From: Pyropia yezoensis
Taxonomy: Eukaryota; Rhodophyta; Bangiophyceae; Bangiales; Bangiaceae
DNA: 64,000 bases
Direction of reading: 5' to 3'
Assembly (NCBI GenBank): GCA_009829735.1
Contig: CM020618.1
Location: 32,526,894-32,590,893, forward strand
Of the stretch, positions 9,572 through 18,870 are shown one piece after another. The translations under genes were made by a program, and so were the position numbers. The notes beneath the pieces were generated by a model. It was not told the origin of the DNA. It saw only the letters and a program-made list of their open reading frames with translations, and did not search any database. The first letter of the stretch is position 1; the number at the start of each line of letters is the position of its first letter.

Positions 9572-12535
9572 ATGGGCTCCCTCTTCCGCTCTGCCGAGAT
9601 GGCCCGCCTGCGCCTCTACTTTGACCGCGCCGCCGCGCACGCGACGGTGGCGGGCCTCGGCCGGCTTGGGGCGGTTCAGTTTCGGGACCTCAACGCGGGC
9701 CAGTCGGGCTGGGCCCGCGCCTTTGCAGCCGACGTGGGGAGGTGTGCCGAGATGGGCCGCCTCCTTCGCTACCTGTCTGCCACAGTTGCTGCCACACCTG
9801 GGCTGGCGCCGGTGCGCGGCAGCGAAGATGCGCAGCTGGCAACCGAAGCGGACGAGTGGTGGGACGAGGGGGTCGGCGGGGAGGGCGGCTCCGGGGGGGT
9901 GCCCGCGGGGGCTCCCGACCGCCAGCTCAGCATGGACGACCTCAATGCCCACCTGGTGGCGCTCGAACGCCAGCTGTTGGACGCGGCCGCTCACGAGGAG
10001 GCGCTGGCCACCCAGCATCAGGCGCTGGTGGAGGCGCGGTACGTGCTGGAAATGGGGTCTGCCTTTTTCAGGGGCGCTCCACCGTTGGGCGTGCCTGACG
10101 AGGTGGGCGCTTGGCCCGCCGATGAGGAGGAGGGCGTTCGCAGCCGGAGGTCTGGGGGGGGCGGCTGGGGCGGCGGCGGCGGCGGCGGCGACGGCGGCGG
10201 CGGCGGCATTGACGGCGCTCGCCAGTTCCGGGCGCCTGCCCCACCCGATGACGCAACCTTTGAGTTGGACGCTCTTGTGGCGGGGAACTTTCCGTCGCCG
10301 CCGGTCAGGCGCAGCGGTAGCAGCAGCCGAACTTCCCCTGGCAGCAGCTCGGCGGCGGTGGGCGACGCTGGCGCCGGCGCCGGCGCCGGCGCGTCGGCGG
10401 CCTCGTTGCTCTCCTTCTTTTGTGGTGTCCTACCGCGCGACCGGCGCGCGCCGCTGGAGCGGGTGCTCTTTCGGGCCACCCGGGGCAACTGCCTGGCCCG
10501 CTTTGCAGACCTGCCCGTCCCCCTGCCCGACCCCGCGACGGGGGCACCGGTGGACAAGGTGTTGGTGATGGTCTTTTTTTCTGGCGCCGAGGTGCGGTCC
10601 AAGGCTTCCAAGATTCTTGCCGCCTTTGGTGCGGCCGCGTACACGTTTCCAGACTCAGCCGCTGAGCGGGCGGCGGCGTACACAGAGACCCGTGGGCGGC
10701 TGCGGGACCTGGACCTGGTGCTGACAACCGCTGCCACCTCGCGACGGGATCTGCTGGCGGGGGTAGCCCCGCGTCTGGCTGCCTGGACGGGGCGGGTGCG
10801 GCGAGAAAAGGCCATCTACCACACGCTCAACTCGCTCAACTTTGATACTTCTTCCAAGCTCTTCATCGCGGACGTGTGGTGCCCGGCACATCGGGTGGAG
10901 GAGGTGCGCGTCGCGCTCGCGGCTGCCCGCGCGGCGTCGGCTGCGCAGGCGCCGAGCGTCGTGGAGGTGCGGCCGTTTGGGCACGCCACACCGCCCACCC
11001 ACTTTGAGCTGAACAAGTTCACGTCTGTCTTTCATGGCCTAATCGAGGCTTACTCGGTAGCAGCCTACCAAGAGGTGAACCCGGCGCCGTTCGCCATAGT
11101 ACTGTTCCCCTTTCTGTTTGCCGTCATGTTTGGGGACGTCGCCCACGGGATGCTGATGGCGCTCTTTGCGCTCGGCGTCATCCTGATGGAAAACCGGCTG
11201 GTGCGCCGTCAGCTCAACGAGTTTATGCAGACCTGCTACGACGGCCGGTACATGTTGCTACTCATGGGGCTCTTCTCCATTTATACGGGCGCCATTTATA
11301 ACGAGGCGTTTGCGGTGCCGCTGGACCTGTTTGGCAGCCGCTGGCGGTTCACCAACGAGTCGACAATGGCGTGTGGCATTGACGCGTGCGATGTACCGTC
11401 GGCGGTACGGCCTCCGCTCACGCCCTACCCGTTTGGCTTTGACCCCGTATGGAAGACGTCGGCGACTGGCCTCGTCTTTTTCAATAGCTACAAGATGAAG
11501 CTTGCCATTGTGCTCGGCGTTTCGCAGATGCTGCTCGGCATTTGTCTATCGTACGTCAACGGTCGCTTCTTCCGCGACAAGGTGGACGTGCTGTTTGTGT
11601 TTATCCCCCAGCTGCTGTTCATGAGCTGCCTCTTTGGCTACCTCGTGCTCATCATCTTAATCAAGTGGGCCACCAACTGGGAGTCCCCCGCGTGCGTCGC
11701 CGACCCCAATTGCGTGCCGCCGGACCTGAAGAACGTCTTGATCAATATGTTTATGGCCCCGGGCCGCGTTCCCGCGGCGGGTCACCTGTACCGGGGGCAG
11801 GCCACCGTTCAAGCAGTTCTGCTTGCGGTGGCCCTTATCTCCGTGCCGTGGATGCTCTTCCCAAAGCCGCTGCTGCTCAAGCGGGAAGCAGACCGCAAGG
11901 GGCGTGCGGCCTACCTGCCACTAGCCGTTGAGGAGGGCGGGTTGGCCGTTGACGCAACTGGCAGTGGAACCGTGGCGCCCACCGGTGTCAGCAATGGCCA
12001 CAGCTCAGCAACTGCCGTGGGCGGCGCCAATGGCCATGCTGCCGCGGCCAAGGCGGTGCCGGCGGTGACTGCTTCGAGCAGCAGCAGCAGCCTGCTCGAT
12101 GACGGTGGCGCTGGTGACGACGGAGCGCACCACGAGTTTGACTTTAGCGAGGTGTTTGTAGGCCAGATGATCCACACCATTGAGTTTGTGCTTGGCGCTG
12201 TGAGCAACACAGCCAGCTACTTGCGTCTGTGGGCGCTCTCGCTGGCGCACGCGGAGCTGGCCGACGTGTTTCTGGAAAAGCTGCTCTTCCTCCCGTTTGC
12301 CTCTGGCAGCGTCGTCGTATGCATTGTTGGGTTCTTCAGCTGGGTGGGCGCCACCTTGGGCGTGCTGCTTTTTATGGAGTCTCTGTCGGCCTTCCTGCAC
12401 GCCCTGCGGCTGATGTGGGTGGAGTTCATGTCCAAGTTCTACGCCCTCGGACACGGGGATGCGATCAAGTTCGAGCCCTTCTCGTTTACGGCCCTGCGCG
12501 AGGCGGAGCTGGAGGCGGCCGCCGCCGCGACCTAA
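9572..12535 (+). CDS. VPH1: V-type proton ATPase 116 kDa subunit a (Vo sector)
   Basis: Stator and proton-path subunit of the vacuolar H+-ATPase in endomembranes. The 987-residue frame starts MGSLFRSAEM at an ATG preceded by ACGACC; the N-terminal cytosolic half has the family signature LGRLGAVQFRDLN and RCAEMGRLLRYL. The membrane half begins near residue 505 (PFAIVLFPFLFAVMFGDVAHG) and has about eight hydrophobic segments. The essential arginine lies at about residue 885 in SNTASYLRLWALS, and a second conserved Arg at about 946 in ALRLMWVEF; their spacing matches yeast Vph1 (735 and 799). Length exceeds the usual 800-850 because of two low-complexity inserts: Gly-rich at about 190-300 and Ser/Ala-rich at about 790-850. 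No intron. A single copy with every key motif; identity is secure, the isoform (vacuole or Golgi) is not. Confidence 0.95.
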   Translation: MGSLFRSAEMARLRLYFDRAAAHATVAGLGRLGAVQFRDLNAGQSGWARAFAADVGRCAEMGRLLRYLSATVAATPGLAPVRGSEDAQLATEADEWWDEGVGGEGGSGGVPAGAPDRQLSMDDLNAHLVALERQLLDAAAHEEALATQHQALVEARYVLEMGSAFFRGAPPLGVPDEVGAWPADEEEGVRSRRSGGGGWGGGGGGGDGGGGGIDGARQFRAPAPPDDATFELDALVAGNFPSPPVRRSGSSSRTSPGSSSAAVGDAGAGAGAGASAASLLSFFCGVLPRDRRAPLERVLFRATRGNCLARFADLPVPLPDPATGAPVDKVLVMVFFSGAEVRSKASKILAAFGAAAYTFPDSAAERAAAYTETRGRLRDLDLVLTTAATSRRDLLAGVAPRLAAWTGRVRREKAIYHTLNSLNFDTSSKLFIADVWCPAHRVEEVRVALAAARAASAAQAPSVVEVRPFGHATPPTHFELNKFTSVFHGLIEAYSVAAYQEVNPAPFAIVLFPFLFAVMFGDVAHGMLMALFALGVILMENRLVRRQLNEFMQTCYDGRYMLLLMGLFSIYTGAIYNEAFAVPLDLFGSRWRFTNESTMACGIDACDVPSAVRPPLTPYPFGFDPVWKTSATGLVFFNSYKMKLAIVLGVSQMLLGICLSYVNGRFFRDKVDVLFVFIPQLLFMSCLFGYLVLIILIKWATNWESPACVADPNCVPPDLKNVLINMFMAPGRVPAAGHLYRGQATVQAVLLAVALISVPWMLFPKPLLLKREADRKGRAAYLPLAVEEGGLAVDATGSGTVAPTGVSNGHSSATAVGGANGHAAAAKAVPAVTASSSSSSLLDDGGAGDDGAHHEFDFSEVFVGQMIHTIEFVLGAVSNTASYLRLWALSLAHAELADVFLEKLLFLPFASGSVVVCIVGFFSWVGATLGVLLFMESLSAFLHALRLMWVEFMSKFYALGHGDAIKFEPFSFTALREAELEAAAAAT

Positions 12536-13422
12536 GGTGCAGTGATACAGGTGTGGCGACCCGAGCATCCTCCCTTCCACTGTGCGTTTCTTCTCTGCGT
12601 GCATGGCTAGACAGTGGGCGACCGACCTGGCCCGCATAGAGTGGATGGCTTGTCCTCGGTGGACCACGACCGCGGCACACAAGGTGAAAGGGGGGGCTTG
12701 CGGGCTGGTAGCCGCCGCCGCTGCGCAGACGACTACGTGGGCGGCGACGCGGTTGGGGCTGCTGGGGTGGCATTGCCACTGATGTGCTGGTCCGCCCACC
12801 CACGGGCCATCCCACACGGTGGGTGGAGTCCCTTAGCGGGGAGGTGCATAGCCGTGCGCGTCATGGTTAGCCGTCGTCGCTGGGGGCGTTTGGCCCCCAC
12901 AGGCGGGGCGGCGCGACGGGCGTCCTCTCTTCTCATCTCCTTCCACACGGGGCGCACCTGCGTGGGCTGGCGCCTGCCGAGGAGTACCCCACGTTCGAGT
13001 CGGAGGGGTGTGGACCGCTCCCTCTCTGGACCGTGGCAACTGCGGCGCCATCGGAGAACGCGAGAGGTGGGGTGGCCCATTTCCCTGGCGTGCCCCGCGC
13101 CGAGGCCGCACAGGCCGGGATGGCAGGCGGCTCCGCCTCCCCCGCACTGCGCCGCGCCGACCGCTGTGCGTCTGGCAGGGTGTGTAGAAGGGGGGGGAGG
13201 GCGGCCGCCGCGCGGCGGGCAGGTGGCCCTTGACAGCCACCCCGAGGAACAAGAAATGAGAAGATTGGTGGCCAGTTATGTACCCCACCTCGCCCCGGTA
13301 CTCTCCTCCCTCCAAGCGACACATTGCGGCGCCAGTGACGGACCGCGGTGGCGGCGCCTCTTGCCCTACCGGCACCGCGCACCACGGTCGCCCCCCCACC
13401 CCCCAAGCCATTCACGGCAGCG
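12536..13422. other. 3' flank of V-ATPase gene, no gene recognised
   Basis: GC-rich sequence with a C-run around 13467 at its right side. Long frames are open on both strands but their translations are compositional (Arg/Pro/Gly) and carry no motif I recognise. No clear AATAAA follows the V-ATPase stop. Confidence 0.4.
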
Positions 13423-14361
13423 TCAGTACAGCGGCACGAGCGACACCCCCCCACTTGCCCCTTCCCCCCCCCCCCCCCCCCGGGCCAACACGGCGCACTC
13501 GCACAGCCCCGTCCCGTCATCGATACTGCCAATGCACGCGAGTGCGGCGGTCGAGCCGTCGGCGGCTGGAGCCTCCTTCGCACACACCGAAACGCCGTTG
13601 CAGTCACAGGCGTGGACGGGCGGGCACGCCGACCGCGCGCAGTACAAGGCCACCCCGCCGCCGCCGCCGCCGCCGACGCCAACGTGCGGCGCGCCGCCCC
13701 CGCCCGCCGCCCATGCGAGCGACCGCATGACAAGGCACGTCGGGGCGTCGCCGCCGCCACCGTCGACTGACGGCCGCGGCGCGCAGGTGCACAAGTCGTC
13801 GGTGTTGATGCACGCGGCGGCAGGCGGCGGCCACAGTGGGGCGTCCGCCACACCGGCCACACCGGACGCCCCCCCGACCGCCCGTGCGGAGGGGACAGCC
13901 ACGGCAGCGGCCGCCGCAGAGGCCGCCGGAGGGGCAGGCACAGCGGCCGACTTCCCAGCTCTTGTGATGGCGATTAAGACAGCGGCGGCGGTGGCGGCGA
14001 CGGCGGTGGACAGCACCCCGCCATCTACGCCGTGGTGGGTCCCCCGACGCCGCCGCTGCTTCGTTGGAGGCCCCCCGGTCGTAGACCCAGGCGCGGCGGC
14101 AGGGGGGCGAGCCGCCGACGTCGCGGCACCGCGCACCTCCCTTCCAGGCGGGAACGTCATGGCAGCAGGGGGGGCGGGTGGGGGACGAGTTGCAGTTTGT
14201 TGAGTGGGACTTCGGGGGGGGGGAAGGATAGGGGAGGGCGGGGGTGGCATGGGGGGGGGTGGCGTCCACCGGTTGGCAAAGCGCGCCGGCGTCGCACTGC
14301 CAGCCGAGGCAACCGCGGCCGCCGCCGGGACGCCCTTGTGTGACGAGGTCCCGCTCACCAA
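13423..14361 (-). CDS. Possible membrane-anchored Cys-rich protein (doubtful)
   Basis: I do not recognise this family. The minus-strand frame gives up to 312 residues; a possible in-frame ATG start is MTFPPGREV at about 14162. It has a Pro-rich N-terminus, one hydrophobic stretch (LSTAVAATAAAVLIAIT) that could be a signal anchor, an Ala-rich linker, then a C-terminal region with about ten cysteines in short spacings (INTDDLCTCAP, ACDCNGVSVCA, GLCECAVL) separated by a Gly run. Cys pairs of this kind fit a disulphide-rich outer domain. Against it: the opposite strand is open over the same span, and GC bias alone can keep frames open here. Treat as a candidate only. Confidence 0.3.
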   Translation of the reverse strand: MVSGTSSHKGVPAAAAVASAGSATPARFANRWTPPPPMPPPPSPILPPPRSPTQQTATRPPPAPPAAMTFPPGREVRGAATSAARPPAAAPGSTTGGPPTKQRRRRGTHHGVDGGVLSTAVAATAAAVLIAITRAGKSAAVPAPPAASAAAAAVAVPSARAVGGASGVAGVADAPLWPPPAAACINTDDLCTCAPRPSVDGGGGDAPTCLVMRSLAWAAGGGGAPHVGVGGGGGGGVALYCARSACPPVHACDCNGVSVCAKEAPAADGSTAALACIGSIDDGTGLCECAVLARGGGGGEGASGGVSLVPLY

Positions 14362-16672
14362 GGTGGGCGGCGGTGGCGGGCGGCGGGCAACGCCACGGGG
14401 ACTGGCGGGAGGGTGGCTCCGAGCGAGCAGGGGCGAGGCCCGCTTCCCCCCCCTCCTTGACCGTCCCTCGCACCGCGGGCAGCCGAGGAGGGGACGGATG
14501 AACGGCGTACGAAACTCCCCTGCCGTTGGACACTTAACTTAATGGGTGGCACGACAACTTGGACTGCGCCGCGTGGGCCCCCCGGTGCAGCTTTCTGCAC
14601 TGAGCAGGGAAGGGAGCATGACGGGGTGGTGGGGGGCGCCTCCCCGTCCCCCCAACGCCGCTCAGACTGTCGAGAGCCCCTGCCCCACCTCAACACTGCC
14701 CGTCATGACAGGGAGGAGGCAGGTGCCGTGGGGCGACGCCGCTCCCGGCGTCAGCCACGATAGCCAAGGGAGAGGGCATGGCGATGGACACAAAGTCAAA
14801 GCCACGTGGGACGGCAGGTGGCGCAGGTGGAAGAGGCGCGTGTCGTGGTGCGGTATCCTTGCGCCGCAACCAAGAAGCCTGGCAGGGGAGAGAGGGGAGG
14901 AGGAGAGGCCCCATGATGGCCAGCGTGTGGACGGCCCACAACACCACACTCCCTCTCCCACCCAGCCATCATAACAGGCAGGGGGGGCGTGGGTCGTACA
15001 GGGCGTGTCGTAGGGAGATGGCCTACCCGCACGCAGCCACGCTGGCAGCAACGGGGAGCCGAACCGTACACCGCCCGCCCGCTCCGCACCGCCACGTCAC
15101 GTCGCACAGCAGGCGAGAGGTCGACGCGAGCGTCGCCCCCGGCTTATCATCAGTGCGCATCCGCTGCCCGGCTGGTCATCAGGTAAACGCACAGCGCTGC
15201 CCAGCTTGTCCTCACAGGATGCACACTGACTGGGCGAGGGTGGCCGTGGCTCAGCGGCGCCGCATGGCAGCCGCCGGGATCATGGCGCGCGGGCACCGCG
15301 CTCATGAGTCGACGCCGCTGCTCGTGGGCGTGGCGTGTCGTACGCCGACATGTCGTGGAACACGGCTCTACATGTACCTGCACGACTGACCCAGCCCTGC
15401 TCAGACCGTTTTTAAAGAACCTACTTTTTGGCCTGATCTGAGCCACGCAAGAACTTAGATACATTCTTACAGATATAAATACTGCTGCGATGTCGTCATA
15501 GTGCTCATTAGCTGGGAGTAGGGTGTGCCAAAAGCGTAGACTGATTATAGTATAGGTGAAACTAACAAACAGGAAATCTTCGCAAGCAGTGGAGCAACCA
15601 CCGAAAGTCGACAAAGGCACGCCCGTGGACGCGCCCAAACAAAAGGCGGGGAGGACAGGGGCGCGGGGCAAGTCGACGGGCGCTGCCGCGACCACAAGGG
15701 CTCGGCCAGGCGCGCAAGCTCGGCCACTCTTACGCGCCACCCGCCGTCCCCTCCGCCAGCCGCCCCCGCCCGCCGCCCCCAGCCGCTGCCGTCGCCCAGC
15801 CCCCGTGGTCCAGTCCATCACCGTTAAATAGGCCAAAACAGGCGGCACCGCGTGGAACGGCCGCCGCGGGCCGCGCCGCTTGGCAGCGGGAGGGGGGGAG
15901 CGGGGGGGCCAGGGTGGGGGAGTTAGGGGGGGGGGGGGGGGGCGGCGTGAACCAAGAGACTGGAGGGGGGCACAGAGAGGAAGGGCGCTCGTGACCGCTG
16001 CAGCCGGGGCAGCAATGCCGGAGCCGCCTGACGGCCCGAGCGATCGTCCGTCGCCGAGCACCGCCGACCGCCAGCCCGCTTCCCCTTCCCCTCAGCCGTG
16101 CGGGCCGGAGCCAGTAACCGGCCGATGCCGGGGAGGCACAAGTGTGAGGAACCACCCACACTTGGGCAGCCCTCAACGTACTCGTGATGGTGTCAGCGAC
16201 CCGTGCCAGCCATTAGGGCGACAGGGTGCGGAGAAGACGGTGGAGGTGGTGACGGTGGTGGGTCGGGGGAAGAGGAAGGCGCGACGTCGGTGGTGACCGA
16301 GGGGGCTTTCAGAGGGCTAAGGTCGTCTTTGGTCTGTGTCTGTGGTTTCCCGTCCTGTCTCCCATGGTGGCGCCGACACCCACGCTTTATATACTCGCGT
16401 TGGGGCACCCGAGGTGTCCCGAAGCATGCGTTTCCCCGTCGCGCCGCCGGTAGGCACAAAACGGCCCAGAAACAAAGCATGGCTCTCAAAACAAAGCATG
16501 GGCGGGCGTGCGCACTAAAGGAGTGCAGACCCAGTTCGCCCCAAACGAAGGGGTCCGGCGTGCTGCGCCTAGTGCGCCGCCCCAGCCGGCCCCAGACGCC
16601 AGTCGGCTCGAAGGTCCGAGAGGCGTGTAAGCACGGTTCGATCGAGTTGACCGAATCGGCCAGCCAGCTAGC
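14362..16672. other. Region without recognised genes left of element A
   Basis: 14362-15380 is GC-rich with short frames on both strands and no domains. 15400-15560 is a distinctly AT-rich patch. G-runs occur at 15888-15942. A TATATAAAG-like motif on the minus strand lies near 16384-16392. None of these supports a gene call. Confidence 0.45.
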
Positions 16673-17141
16673 TGTGGCAGTATTGGCCCCCAGGTAGCGG
16701 GGCAACCCGTGCCATGCAAGGGGCGGCAGGCCACTAGCCTGACCCGTTCCTCCCCCTGCATTTGGGTCCATATTCCCTAAGTTTGGGACAGTTAGCTTAG
16801 TAGTAAATCCAACTTGGATTTGAGGGCTTTCTGCATTTATCGTCTTGAATTTTCGTGTGGCCCGGTGGGCAGGTGCTGGGGTGGGAGATTCTGAGGGGCG
16901 AGATTCTGAGGGGACCCTGGGGGGATAAGGGGAGGGACAGCGGGGCTTGGCCTCGCTTCCCCGTCCCGACCAAGAAACTGTTGGCCCACACACCATCTTC
17001 TTGTTTGTCAGTGGGGGGATTGCCCCACAACAGGGACAGCGTGTGTGGGACTTGCACTTCTTCCGGTTCCCCCGACACGGGAGGCAGCCCTTGCGCACGG
17101 CCCAAACTTGGGTGTCGCGTGTGCGAGTGGTTTTTGCCACA
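16673..17141 (+). repeat. Element A 5' LTR (469 bp)
   Basis: It starts TGTGGCAG and ends TTTTTGCCACA, giving a 7-bp terminal inverted repeat. The same unit recurs at 25239-25708 and 56428-56896. It contains a 14-bp direct repeat (GAGATTCTGAGGGG) at 16885-16898 and 16900-16913. The complementary strand is open across the whole LTR in one frame with a cluster of cysteines. Confidence 0.95.
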
Positions 17142-17143
17142 TT

Positions 17144-17160
17144 TGGTGGAGCAGCAGGGG
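17144..17160 (+). other. Primer-binding site of element A
   Basis: TGGTGGAGCAGCAGGGG begins two bases after the LTR and would pair with a tRNA 3' end finishing CTGCTCCACCA. The same 17 bases follow the 5' LTR of element D, and one base differs in element C. Confidence 0.75.
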
Positions 17161-17260
17161 ACAGAGGTAAACTTTACCTCCGGGTGCACCCGGGTGTAGG
17201 GCGCCCTCTGTCTCAGAGGAACGGTGGACCTGGACCGTGTCATACGGATCGTTAGCCAAC

Positions 17261-18870
17261 ATGGCTGGTTCGGACCCCCCGTCGTCTGGGGAGTACACGG
17301 GTGACGCACGTACTTCAGTGCATTGGAATACTGGTGAGACACAGGTAGGTGTACCTGGGGTCGCAGAGGGACTACAGGTCCCTCAAGCCAGCAGGACTGG
17401 GAGTATGGGCGGGCAACAGGCCACCCCGGCTCAGTCGGGAGCTCATTCGGGTGACACTTCTGATGTTGGTGGGCCGAAGTCTGGCCACCGTGTGGTAAAC
17501 TCAACGGGAACGTCCCAAGGTGAGAGGACTGTCCCTGCGGGTTCCACTTGGGTTGGAGCCAACTTTGGCTTGGAGCCGTCGCCAACTAGGCTTTCGGAGG
17601 ACGGCGGACCTCCGTTGGTCGGCGATGGGCTCGCGCCCATGCCCCCGGTTGAGACCCCTGAGGATCGTGGTTATCCCTCAGGTGGACTCCCGGAGGCGGA
17701 CCGAGACTCAACTGGAGTCGATAATCCACTCCTCGCGGAAACTGTCCGTCGGGAGGCAACCAATGTGTTGCGACAGACTTTGCCGGACCTGGTGGTCACG
17801 ATGACAAATACCTATTCTGAATCAGATTGTGGCGAGTTTGCCAGATGGTCTCAATGTCCAGACCGGATTGGGGTCAGGCCCGAGCTATGGGCCGTGCCAA
17901 GAAGAATGCACTTCACTCTTTGGGGCACAAAGCGGAGTGGGATGGAACTCCCCCCCTCCATGTCGTTGAGTTCCTACGTCGTTTCACAAAAGCCTGTGAC
18001 GACAATGCCATAAGTGAAGGCATGGCTCTCTATATGCTACAGGAGTTTACCAAGGGCGACCTACGGACAGAACTTATGTCCGTAATGCCCAGTTCCTCAA
18101 GTGGAGGCGCTGGTGAGGTGACGTCCTACTTGGAGCTCGTCAACTGGTTGTTGAGAGCCATGGTGGATGAAGCAGCATTGGCTTCTCAAGTCGAGGAGTT
18201 TTCGCGAGCTCATCAGGAAGAGACTGAGGACGAGTTGTCCTTTGCGGAGCGGGTTCGTAAGCTCAACAATCTTTGTGGCTTTCTTCATCCACAAGCTGTG
18301 GTGAAGAGTCGGTTTGTGGAGGGACTCCATTGGTCAGTCCGTATGGAGACCCGGGAGCACAATACTGCCCGGGCGACACTAGCCGAGTTGGCTAGGTTCG
18401 CCTACCACGGAGGTGAGGCCTACCGCAAGTTGCGGGAGGAAAAACGCCAGGAGCGTCAGGCCGAGTTGGCCAAGGAACGCGAGGAGACGCGCCAGGCCAG
18501 AGAGCTACGAGAGGCACGCCGAATCCGCAAGGAGAGGGTAGTAGCTGCCGTGGGAACTTCCCAGGGCACCTCGTCGGCTTCCCAAGTCGGGAAGACCCCT
18601 CCGGGAACTGACCATCGGTGTTGGAACTGCAACTCCGATGGACACTGGGCATATGATTGCCCTATGTTGAGTAAACGCATTCAACAACTCGTTAAGAATG
18701 CGAGTAAGAAGACGGCTACGAACGAAGTACGTTCACGCCGCGAGGGTGGACCTCGACCGGTAGTGGCGGTCGCCACACCCTCGGCGGAGGGGGCGGACAC
18801 GTCGTCCTCGGACTCGTCGTCTTCCCCTTCGCCCTCGGATTCCGACGCCAAGTCGGCGGCAAGCGAATGA
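17261..18870 (+). pseudogene. gag: gag of element A (deleted, frameshifted)
   Basis: Begins MAGSDPPSSGEYTG like element C gag. Relative to C, it has one extra base near 17810 and lacks about 350 bp around 17865, so the N-terminal frame runs off to 18013 while the rest is read in another frame from about 17880. The capsid-like part (EFLRRFTKACDDNAISEG, LAELARFAYHGGEAYRKL) and a CCHC knuckle CWNCNSDGHWAYDC remain. The gag stop overlaps the pol start as GAATGACC (ATGA), with pol in a different frame. Confidence 0.85.

Noticed and set aside
8834-10018. 394-codon minus-strand frame overlapping the V-ATPase start
   Set aside because: Lies opposite to conserved V-ATPase coding sequence and is compositional upstream of it.
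12614-14203. 529-codon plus-strand frame
   Set aside because: Pro/Arg/Ala-rich without motifs, and it overlaps the slightly more credible Cys-rich minus-strand frame. GC bias keeps several frames open here.
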